Of a DNA stretch of 36,748 nt, positions 26,146 through 34,006 are shown piece after piece (position 1 is the stretch's first letter; each line of letters opens with the position of its first letter). The notes under the pieces are model-generated. The model saw only the letters and a list, made by a program, of their open reading frames with translations, did no database searches and was not told where the DNA came from. Where the stretch lies: contig VMFW01000013.1 in the NCBI GenBank assembly GCA_007376265.1, forward strand, positions 1-36,748, written 5' to 3'. This stretch comes from Parcubacteria group bacterium Gr01-1014_20. Its GTDB lineage: Bacteria; Patescibacteriota; Minisyncoccia; UBA6257; 2-01-FULL-56-20. Both the position numbers and the translations under genes were made by a program.

Positions 26146-27108
26146 ATGGAGGAACAAAATAAAAATCTTGAAGAAATACCTCCTTCACAAAAGGAGAGTT
26201 CGTGGAAATGGATCGCTGCTGGAGCCATTATCGTTTTAGTTGTTACTCAAATCTACTATCTCGGCTTAAACTCCCAAAAATCAAAAAGCGGTGGCGACCC
26301 TGATCGAGCTGGCGTTGTTCTGAATTCCGAAAGTGGAGTTTTGCCAGCAAGCGGCATTGAACTTCCAATCAAATGGAATGATATGGGCAAAAGATTAGCT
26401 GGTTCTGGCGTGATCGACGTTGAAGCGTTTGAGTCCCTGTATTCAGCTCGAGGCGGTTTAAGTCCGGAAGAAAAAAAACTTCTCCTGGGACTCACGAGTG
26501 GAAAAATCGTGATGACCGAAAGAAACTCCAGCTACTGGCTAAATCTCTTATGGGCCTTTGGGTTAGCCAATAAAAATTCGATTCTTGAGAAAGGTCCGAT
26601 GGTTAATTATGACGGGAAAGTGGGTTCGTCTGCAGAAGCCCTGGCAAAGGCAGGAAGATTTGCTTCTACCGGAGGTTGGACTCTAGCGAAAGGTGATCCA
26701 ATGGACCACTACTCGAAACACGAAATGATTAAATTAACGCCCGAGCAACAGGCGCTAGTCGAATCAGTTTCAAAAAATGTCTACCGTCCGTGTTGCGGAA
26801 ACTCCACCCATTTTCCCGACTGCAATCACGGTATGGCCATGCTGGGTTTGCTAGAACTAATGGCTGCGAATGGCGCGAGTGAATCAGAAATGTACAAAGT
26901 GGCGCTTAAGGTAAATTCTTACTGGTTCCCTGATACCTATCTTACGATTGATCAGTATCTTAAAATGAAAGGAATGAGTCTCGCAACCGCCGACCCGAAA
27001 GAAGTTCTTGGAAAAGATTACTCAAGCGCCTATGGTTATGCGAACATCTTGAGCCAGGTGCAGACACCAGAAAAAAAGTCGAGCGGGGGAGGGGGATGTG
27101 GAGTCTAA
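26146..27108 (+). CDS. Membrane-anchored Cys-containing protein of unknown function
   Basis: TM anchor; VYRPCCGNSTHFPDCNHGMAMLGLLELM; C-terminal GGGGCGV. Confidence 0.7.
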   Translation: MEEQNKNLEEIPPSQKESSWKWIAAGAIIVLVVTQIYYLGLNSQKSKSGGDPDRAGVVLNSESGVLPASGIELPIKWNDMGKRLAGSGVIDVEAFESLYSARGGLSPEEKKLLLGLTSGKIVMTERNSSYWLNLLWAFGLANKNSILEKGPMVNYDGKVGSSAEALAKAGRFASTGGWTLAKGDPMDHYSKHEMIKLTPEQQALVESVSKNVYRPCCGNSTHFPDCNHGMAMLGLLELMAANGASESEMYKVALKVNSYWFPDTYLTIDQYLKMKGMSLATADPKEVLGKDYSSAYGYANILSQVQTPEKKSSGGGGCGV

Positions 27109-27562
27109 ACTCGTGATCATTAGATCGGTTGCAATAGGATTCATCGCTTTTTTGATCCTTCTGGCAGTTTATTTCGGCCTAGTAAGTTTGATTTCAAGTT
27201 TTGATTTCGCGAAGAGCCAGTTCGGAGAATTCTGGTATTTCATCCTGAGCTTGGCGCTTGGTTTCGGAATTCAAGTCGGCCTATACGCTTATCTGAAAAG
27301 TTCCGTTAAACAGATGGCCTCAAAGAAAGTTTTAGCCGCTTCAGGTGCCACCTCCACTGCCGCCATGATCTCCTGTTGCACTCACTACTTGGCTAATATC
27401 CTGCCTATCTTGGGCGTGGCAGGAGTTGTCACTTTTGTCGCGGAGTATCAGGTCGAGATCTTTTATGTAGGTTTACTCTCCAACTTTTTGGGGATCGCCT
27501 ACATATCGAGGAAAATCATTCAATTCAAAAAACATGAGTCATCGAATCCTGCTGCTTGTTAG
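27098..27562 (+). CDS. Multi-pass membrane protein with SCCTHYLANILPILG motif (GTG start)
   Basis: 4 or more hydrophobic segments, motif STAAMISCCTHYLANILP; overlaps the preceding gene. Confidence 0.7.
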   Translation: MESKLVIIRSVAIGFIAFLILLAVYFGLVSLISSFDFAKSQFGEFWYFILSLALGFGIQVGLYAYLKSSVKQMASKKVLAASGATSTAAMISCCTHYLANILPILGVAGVVTFVAEYQVEIFYVGLLSNFLGIAYISRKIIQFKKHESSNPAAC

Positions 27563-27995
27563 CGTTATCGGAGTGATTATAGTTTTAGGGCTAGCTTTAA
27601 GTAACCGATCTGACAAAAATGAAAACTCTGTTTTATCCGCGCCGATCGAAAATCAGCCCGCGTTTGAGCCCATGACTTCAAGCGATGGCGGGGTTGAAAT
27701 AATAGTCCGTCCGACTAACCTGTCGAGCGGTTCTCCTACTTGGTCTTTTGAGGTGAGTTTGAGCACCCACTCGGTTGAGCTGTCCGAAGACATGGTTGCG
27801 GTCTCGAAGCTTGTTTTAGATTCCGGTGAGACTTTAAACCCCCTAGCGTGGGAAGGAGATCCTCCCGGCGGCCATCATCGAGGTGGCATTCTAACCTTTG
27901 CAGCGGCGCCAACAACACTCCCATTATCCGTCACTCTCAAGATTCTTAAGATCGGAGGAGTGCCGGAGAGAGAATTTAAATGGAATATAAAGTAA
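27534..27995 (+). CDS. Membrane-anchored hypothetical protein
   Basis: N-terminal TM, GGHHRGGILTF segment; overlaps the preceding gene. Confidence 0.65.
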   Translation: MSHRILLLVSVIGVIIVLGLALSNRSDKNENSVLSAPIENQPAFEPMTSSDGGVEIIVRPTNLSSGSPTWSFEVSLSTHSVELSEDMVAVSKLVLDSGETLNPLAWEGDPPGGHHRGGILTFAAAPTTLPLSVTLKILKIGGVPEREFKWNIK

Positions 27996-28001
27996 GTAAA
28001 A

Positions 28002-28178
28002 ATGAACAATAATAATCAGTCAATCAAATACACTAAGGTTTTTGATATAGTTTGTGGTATGGAGCTTGATCCGGCTAAAATTAAAGGAGCAGTGGAGTAT
28101 AAAAGAGAAACCTACTACTTCTGTTCTGATTCTTGCCGAAAACACTTTGTCGAGAAACCCGAACGTTATACCGTTTAG
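28002..28178 (+). CDS. YHS domain protein, 58 aa (not in ORF track)
   Basis: MNNNNQSIKYTKVFDIVCGMELDPAKIKGAVEYKRETYYFCSDSCRKHFVEKPERYTV*. Confidence 0.9.
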   Translation: MNNNNQSIKYTKVFDIVCGMELDPAKIKGAVEYKRETYYFCSDSCRKHFVEKPERYTV

Positions 28179-28223
28179 GTTTTTATCAAAACGAAAAGGT
28201 CCCAGTCAATAATAAAAATCAAA

Positions 28224-28496
28224 ATGAAGTTAAACACGAAAAAGTTTTCGCTAGCAGCGGCACTAACAATGGCGATTATCTATGTAATCTGCACCGTTTT
28301 TGTCGCGATCTTTCCGGAGGCGGCGACAAAAATTTTGGGGTGGATGATTCATATGACCCTCGGGGATGATATAGCGCGGGGGCAAGCTATAACTTTCGGA
28401 GGATTCTTTGTAAGTTTAGTCCAGCTCGTATTTTACGCGTCACTTTCCGCTTGGATTTTTTCGTCGCTATATAATAAATTTATTAGCAAAAATTAG
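28224..28496 (+). CDS. DUF5676-like small membrane protein
   Basis: MKLNTKKFSLAAALTMAIIYVICTVFVAIFPEAATKILGWMIHM. Confidence 0.8.
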   Translation: MKLNTKKFSLAAALTMAIIYVICTVFVAIFPEAATKILGWMIHMTLGDDIARGQAITFGGFFVSLVQLVFYASLSAWIFSSLYNKFISKN

Positions 28497-28498
28497 TA

Positions 28499-30661
28499 AT
28501 GAAAGATCATTCTTGTTGCGAAGATGGTAAAAATCTGAAAAATCAAGAGCCGACGGATATAGTAGGCGGTGTTTCCTATACTTGTCCTATGCATCCAGAG
28601 ATCCAACAGGATCAGCCCGGGATGTGTCCAGAGTGTGGAATGGCATTGGTAAGTCAAAAGTCAAAAGTTAATAGTCGTAAGTCGGAGCACGGTGAACACG
28701 ACAAGCACGCCGGGCATTCCACGGAACAATTCTTAAAGAAGTTTTGGGTGAGTCTGGTTTTGTCGGTGCCGGTTGTTCTCTATTCTGATTTCGCTAGCCA
28801 AATCTTGAAAATCGAAGCGCCGGAATTTCCTGGCTCTCGGTACCTGCCGTTTATTTTGGGTTCCTTTGTTTTCTTCTACGCTGGCATGATTTTTCTCGCG
28901 AGCGCTTGGAGAGAAATTCGGGCCAAGCTCCCCGGCATGATGACTTTGATTTCGCTCGCCATCACCGCCGCCTACCTCTACAGCGTCTTTGTGACTATTA
29001 GGGGAGAAGGAGAGACTTTATTTTGGGAACTAACCACGCTTGTTACGATCATGCTTTTAGGGCACTGGATTGAGATGCGGGCGGTCAAAGGCGCTCAAGG
29101 CGCCTTAAAAGAGCTCTCAAAACTCCTCCCGGACACCGCCGAAGTGATTCGAGGCGGCGAGCAAAAAATAGTTCCCTTAAGCGAACTCAAAGAAGGGGAT
29201 GTCGTTTTCGTTCGCCCCGGCGGAAGGATTCCAGCTGATGGCATAGTCATTGAAGGAAAATCCGAAACGAATGAATCGATGATCACCGGAGAGTCCGCGC
29301 TGGTGCCTAAGAAAGAAAATAGCGAAGTCATCGCTGGCACAGTGAATGGTGACGGTTCTCTTAAAATCAAAGTGACCAAAGTGGGGGACCACACCTTTCT
29401 CTCTGGTGTAATGCGTTTGGTTCGCGAAGCCCAAGCTTCGAAATCAAAACTCCAAATTTTATCCGACAAAGCCGCTTACTACTTAACCGTAGTCGCCATT
29501 GCCTCGGGTGGCCTCTCTTTTATTCTTTGGCTTTTAGCCAAGGCTGGTTTCGATTTTGCGCTCGAGCGCCTCGTGGCAGTCTTGGTGATCGCTTGCCCGC
29601 ACGCGCTGGGGTTGGCGGTGCCACTTGTTGCTTCCATTTCCACCACCATGGCCGCGCGAAACGGATTTCTCGTGAAAAACCGCCTAGCGCTTGAGATGGC
29701 TCGTTCGATTGATGTGGTTCTTTTCGATAAAACTGGCACGCTTACCAAGGGTGAATATGGTGTGACTGATGTTTGGTTAAGCAAGTCAAAATCCGAAAAC
29801 GATTTAATTCAAATCGCCGCCGCCGTGGATTTTCACTCCGAACATCCGATTTCGAAAGCCATAGTCGCTGAAGCCAAAAAGAGAAATCTAAAAATAGATT
29901 CTGTGGCGGATTTCAAACGCCTGCCCGGCAAAGGCGGGGAAGCTAAGTTGGATGGGCGAAGAATCTTGGTTGGCGGCCACGCCATCCTCGAGAATAACTT
30001 CAATTTGTCGAGCGATATTAAATCCAAAACTGAAATCGAAGCGGATAAGGGAAAAACCATTATTTATGTTCTCGAAAATAATGAGCTTTTGGGTGTCTTG
30101 GGTCTTGCGGATGTTATCCGTGAGGAGTCCCGCGAAGCCATCCAAGCCCTAAAAGCGATGAACGTAAATGTGGCGATGATTACCGGTGACTCCGAAAAAG
30201 TGGCCGAGTGGGTTGCCAAGGACTTGGGAATTGATGAGTACTTTGCTCGGGTTTTGCCGGGTGAAAAGTCTGAAAAAGTTAAACTCCTACAGTCGAAGGG
30301 CAGTAAAGTGGCGATGGTGGGGGACGGTATCAACGACGCGCCGGCTTTAGTGCAAGCCGATTTGGGAGTCGCGATCGGTGCGGGGACAAATGTGGCGATC
30401 GAGTCGGCCGGAATCATCTTGATGAAAAATGACCCGAGGGATATAGTAAAGATCATCCGACTTTCTAGGTTAACCTACACCAAAATGATTCAAAATCTTT
30501 TCTGGGCCACGGGTTATAATATAATCGCGATTCCCTTGGCGGCCGGCGCGCTCTGGAACCAAGGCATTACGCTAGCTCCCGCCTTCGCCGCCGTTTTGAT
30601 GTCACTCTCAACCGTGATTGTGTCAGTAAACGCTGCTTTTCTACGCAAAAGGTCGTTATAA
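28499..30661 (+). CDS. copB: Heavy-metal P1B-type ATPase, CPH motif (CopB-like), with N-terminal heavy-metal-binding domain
   Basis: YTCPMHPEIQQDQPGMCPECGMALV; VIACPHALGLAVPL; DKTGTLTKG; GDGINDAPAL. Confidence 0.93.
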   Translation: MKDHSCCEDGKNLKNQEPTDIVGGVSYTCPMHPEIQQDQPGMCPECGMALVSQKSKVNSRKSEHGEHDKHAGHSTEQFLKKFWVSLVLSVPVVLYSDFASQILKIEAPEFPGSRYLPFILGSFVFFYAGMIFLASAWREIRAKLPGMMTLISLAITAAYLYSVFVTIRGEGETLFWELTTLVTIMLLGHWIEMRAVKGAQGALKELSKLLPDTAEVIRGGEQKIVPLSELKEGDVVFVRPGGRIPADGIVIEGKSETNESMITGESALVPKKENSEVIAGTVNGDGSLKIKVTKVGDHTFLSGVMRLVREAQASKSKLQILSDKAAYYLTVVAIASGGLSFILWLLAKAGFDFALERLVAVLVIACPHALGLAVPLVASISTTMAARNGFLVKNRLALEMARSIDVVLFDKTGTLTKGEYGVTDVWLSKSKSENDLIQIAAAVDFHSEHPISKAIVAEAKKRNLKIDSVADFKRLPGKGGEAKLDGRRILVGGHAILENNFNLSSDIKSKTEIEADKGKTIIYVLENNELLGVLGLADVIREESREAIQALKAMNVNVAMITGDSEKVAEWVAKDLGIDEYFARVLPGEKSEKVKLLQSKGSKVAMVGDGINDAPALVQADLGVAIGAGTNVAIESAGIILMKNDPRDIVKIIRLSRLTYTKMIQNLFWATGYNIIAIPLAAGALWNQGITLAPAFAAVLMSLSTVIVSVNAAFLRKRSL

Positions 30662-30674
30662 AAAACAATATATA

Positions 30675-31118
30675 ATGAAAAAATTCTTAGTAGTTACCTC
30701 AATGTTGGGAATTTTGGTAATGCCCCCGTTTGCTTCTGCCCAAGGTATGATGAATTTTTCTGACGCCCAAACGCCTTCGAATATGATGCAGTACCTCGGA
30801 GAAAAAACTCTTGGTCCAGAAATTTACGCCGAAACCCAAGACTTGATGGCGAAAATGATGACCGGTAAGTTGACGGAAGAGGAAGCCAGCCGGATGATCG
30901 AAATTATGAACCAGTATCCTGGCCCTATGGGAATGATGATGGGCGGTTACAACCAACAGGATTATCGTAGTCAGAACTGGGGGATGCCACACATGGGCTA
31001 TTGGGCTGATAGCAATTATAGTCCTTGGTCATGGGTTAGCGGCTTGATGCATCTCGTATGGCTCCTGATAAGCATTCTCGCGTTAGTTTGGCTTTGGCAA
31101 AAAGTGACGAAAAAATAA
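30675..31118 (+). CDS. Exported Met-rich protein
   Basis: Signal peptide; GPMGMMMGGYNQQ, NWGMPHMGYW. Confidence 0.65.
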   Translation: MKKFLVVTSMLGILVMPPFASAQGMMNFSDAQTPSNMMQYLGEKTLGPEIYAETQDLMAKMMTGKLTEEEASRMIEIMNQYPGPMGMMMGGYNQQDYRSQNWGMPHMGYWADSNYSPWSWVSGLMHLVWLLISILALVWLWQKVTKK

Positions 31119-31134
31119 GTTGGCACCACTGCTA

Positions 31135-31173
31135 AATCCTAAAACCGCGCTTATTTGGCGCGGTTTTAGGATT
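31135..31173 (+). terminator. 16-bp inverted repeat within the island (terminator/attenuator-like, no distal T-run)
   Basis: AATCCTAAAACCGCGC / GCGCGGTTTTAGGATT. Confidence 0.6.
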
Positions 31174-31192
31174 GGGGTAGAATAAAAACGCT

Positions 31193-31801
31193 ATGAAAAA
31201 CCTTTGTTCAAAATCAGGTTTGGCAGCTGCAGTCCTGATCGGCATTATTACGAGCGTTATTATTTTGGGTAGTATTATTTATTTTACCTCGTCGAGTCAA
31301 AGTGAAACGGCGGAAACGTTCGATGACAAGAGTGATATTACGCCGGTGGACAAGAATGGTGACGCCGTGATAGGTGAGAAAAAAACGATGCCGATCATGA
31401 AGGACGATATGGAAAAAATGATCACTTTTTCTGGAACTGTTTTGGCCGGCAGCGCCGCCCCACTTCTAGATTTCACAAAAATCGACTACGAAACAGCCCT
31501 CAAATCCGACAAACTCGTTGTTCTTTATTTTTATGCCAACTGGTGCCCGATTTGCAAAGAAGAAGTACCGAGATTACAAGCGGCCTTCAACGAACTCCAA
31601 ACCTCTCGGGCGGTTGGTTTCCGGGTGAACTTTAAAGACAACGAAACCGATAAAGACGAAGAAACCCTTGCTAGGCAATTCGGAGTTAGCTATCAGCACA
31701 CCAAGGTGTTTCTCAAAAATAGCGAACGAGTACTGAAAGCTCCAGACAGTTGGAGTAAGGATCGTTACTTGAGCGAGATTAATAAATTTCTAACAAATTA
31801 A
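31193..31801 (+). CDS. Thioredoxin-like membrane-anchored protein
   Basis: LVVLYFYANWCPICKEEVPRLQ. Confidence 0.85.
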   Translation: MKNLCSKSGLAAAVLIGIITSVIILGSIIYFTSSSQSETAETFDDKSDITPVDKNGDAVIGEKKTMPIMKDDMEKMITFSGTVLAGSAAPLLDFTKIDYETALKSDKLVVLYFYANWCPICKEEVPRLQAAFNELQTSRAVGFRVNFKDNETDKDEETLARQFGVSYQHTKVFLKNSERVLKAPDSWSKDRYLSEINKFLTN

Positions 31802-32586
31802 TGGAAAACCAAGCCTTACCTCAAAAATCTTCCAGCCCAAGCCGTTGGGACATTTTTCTATCCAGCTTCTTCTTTGTTCTAGGTTTTTCCGTAGTTTTTT
31901 CTCTAGTCGGTGTTCTCCTCCAAACCGTGCTTGAAAGTTCATCCTATACCGTCCAAGAATGGTTAGGGCGAATTGGGGGGGCGATCATCATTCTTTTCGG
32001 GTTGGTCGTCTTAAGACTTTTAAAAATTCCGTTTCTAGAACGCGATCATAAACTCGCGGTCAAAACCCGTTTCAGCTCGCGTTACCTAACCTCTTTTGTT
32101 TTTGGCGCCGCCTTCGCCGTTGGCTGGACGCCATGTGTAAGCGCGGCCCTGGGAGCTATTTTAGCCCTAGCCGCCACCGCCCCCGGAGGCGCCTTCGTTC
32201 TCCTCATGGCCTACGCCCTTGGTATCGGGCTACCATTTCTCCTTGTTGGCCTTTTCACTAGTCAGGCTCAAAACCTAATCAACCGCGCCGGTCGGTGGCT
32301 CGAATATTTTCAGTATTTCTTCGGGGTAGTCTTAATTATTCTTGGCATCTTGGTTTTTGTCGGCCAGCTGAACCGAGTCGCTAATTTAGAATTTGTCGTT
32401 AACTTTCTAGACACGCTCGGCGTTTCTACCTCTGCCGGCGAAAATATCAACTCCCTAAACCCAATAAATCTCGGCATCGCTTTTTTTGCCGGGCTAGCTT
32501 CTTTTCTTAGCCCCTGCATCTTGCCGCTTATCCCAGGATTTATCTCTTACTTAGCCTCGACCACTCCCAAAAAATCATCAGTTTGA
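31801..32586 (+). CDS. CcdA-family thiol-redox membrane protein with circularly permuted TM order
   Basis: Starts at the TM2 equivalent (SRWDIFLSSFFFVLGFSVVFSLVGVL), contains FAVGWTPCVSAALGAILALAA, ends with FFAGLASFLSPCILPLIPGFISYLAS. Confidence 0.85.
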   Translation: MENQALPQKSSSPSRWDIFLSSFFFVLGFSVVFSLVGVLLQTVLESSSYTVQEWLGRIGGAIIILFGLVVLRLLKIPFLERDHKLAVKTRFSSRYLTSFVFGAAFAVGWTPCVSAALGAILALAATAPGGAFVLLMAYALGIGLPFLLVGLFTSQAQNLINRAGRWLEYFQYFFGVVLIILGILVFVGQLNRVANLEFVVNFLDTLGVSTSAGENINSLNPINLGIAFFAGLASFLSPCILPLIPGFISYLASTTPKKSSV

Positions 32587-32588
32587 TT

Positions 32589-33680
32589 ATGGGAAACAAA
32601 AAAATCCTTCTCCCCCTGGTAGTCATAGCCATCATGGCGACCATTCTGTACCTAGATTCGGGTAAAATAAAACCCAGCGAAAATCTGCCCAAAGATCAAG
32701 CCGTCACTCCCTGTGACTTGGCGAATAGTTCGAAGTACGAGTGCTATCACGAAATTTCTACCCCGGATGGATTTCTAAACACCCCCTCGGTAAACCCAGG
32801 ACAACTCGAGCCAATCACGATAGGGGAGCTGGTTGGTAAAAAAGTGATTTTGGTAGATTTCTGGACCTACACTTGCATCAACTGCCAACGCACTCTGCCT
32901 TACCTCAATGCCTGGTACGAGAAATACGAAGACGAAGGGTTGGAAATTATCGGTATCCACACGCCCGAATTCGAATTTGAAAAAAAATATGAAAATGTCA
33001 AAGCCGCGGTGGATAAGTTTAAAATTAAATATCCGGTGGTTCTAGACAACGACTTTTCCACCTGGAATGCTTATCAAAACCGTTTTTGGCCAAGAAAATA
33101 TTTAATCGATATCCGCGGGAACATTATCTACGACCACATTGGCGAAGGAGGTTATGAGGAAACCGAAAAGAAAATTCAAGAAGCGCTGAAAGAACGAATG
33201 AGCGTGTTAGGAGTCGAAGGTGAACTCCCGAGCGAAATCGGCTCTCCCAAAGGCGTGACCGCAGTCGATCCGTCAAGAGTTGGGAGCCCCGAGGTCTACT
33301 TTGGCGCCGCGAGAAATGAGTTCTTGGGCAACGGCAAAAAAGGAGTGGTGGGAGACCAGGCCTTCGGCGAACCCGAGGATTTTAAACGAAACATCCTTTT
33401 CTTAGTTGGAAACTGGAATATCAAAGAAGAGTCCGCGGAAAACAAGACTGCTAGCGCTAAAATTATTTTTAAATATAGCGCGAAAAACGTCTACATGGTG
33501 GCTGGTTCAGAAAAAGGGGCTAAGCTAAAAATTATAAATGATGGTAAGGAGGTAAACTCCCTGATCGTCAAAGAAGAAGTGCTGTATCCGATCATAGAGA
33601 ATTCAACCTACGGCGAGCACCTCCTTGAAATCATCATCGAAAATCCGGGTCTCATCGCTTTCACCTTTACTTTCGGTTAA
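32589..33680 (+). CDS. TlpA-like thioredoxin with DipZ-like C-terminal domain
   Basis: DFWTYTCINCQRTLPYLNAWYEKYEDEGLEIIGIHTPEFEFE; C-terminal YGEHLLEIIIENPGLIAFTFTFG. Confidence 0.85.
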   Translation: MGNKKILLPLVVIAIMATILYLDSGKIKPSENLPKDQAVTPCDLANSSKYECYHEISTPDGFLNTPSVNPGQLEPITIGELVGKKVILVDFWTYTCINCQRTLPYLNAWYEKYEDEGLEIIGIHTPEFEFEKKYENVKAAVDKFKIKYPVVLDNDFSTWNAYQNRFWPRKYLIDIRGNIIYDHIGEGGYEETEKKIQEALKERMSVLGVEGELPSEIGSPKGVTAVDPSRVGSPEVYFGAARNEFLGNGKKGVVGDQAFGEPEDFKRNILFLVGNWNIKEESAENKTASAKIIFKYSAKNVYMVAGSEKGAKLKIINDGKEVNSLIVKEEVLYPIIENSTYGEHLLEIIIENPGLIAFTFTFG

Positions 33681-33911
33681 ACTAATTGGCACCTCGAAGA
33701 TAAAAAAATCTACGCCGATTTCAAATTTAAGAATTTTAAAGAGGCGATGAGCTTTGCTAATCGGGTGGGGGATATCGCCGAAGCGGAGGGCCACCACCCC
33801 GACATCCTCGTTGGCTACGGCCGAGTCAGGGTTGAAACCTGGACCCACGCTATCGGTGGCCTCTCTATCAACGACTTTATCCTGGCCTCAAAAATCGACG
33901 AGCTAAAATAA
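33681..33911 (+). pseudogene. 5'-truncated pterin-4a-carbinolamine dehydratase, in frame after the TlpA TAA stop
   Basis: [76 protein letters not shown]. Confidence 0.8.
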
Positions 33912-34006
33912 TTGATTTCCTGGCCTCCGCGTGTTAAAAATCATCTAAACAATAGGGGTTGTTTTTGTCATTCTGACCAATAATTGTTCTTTAACAAGGA
34001 GGAAAA

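Noticed and set aside
28650-28690. Short direct repeats in the CopB linker (agtcaaaagtcaaaagt)
   Set aside because: Short low-complexity Lys/Ser-rich linker between the metal-binding domain and TM domain; no further structure.
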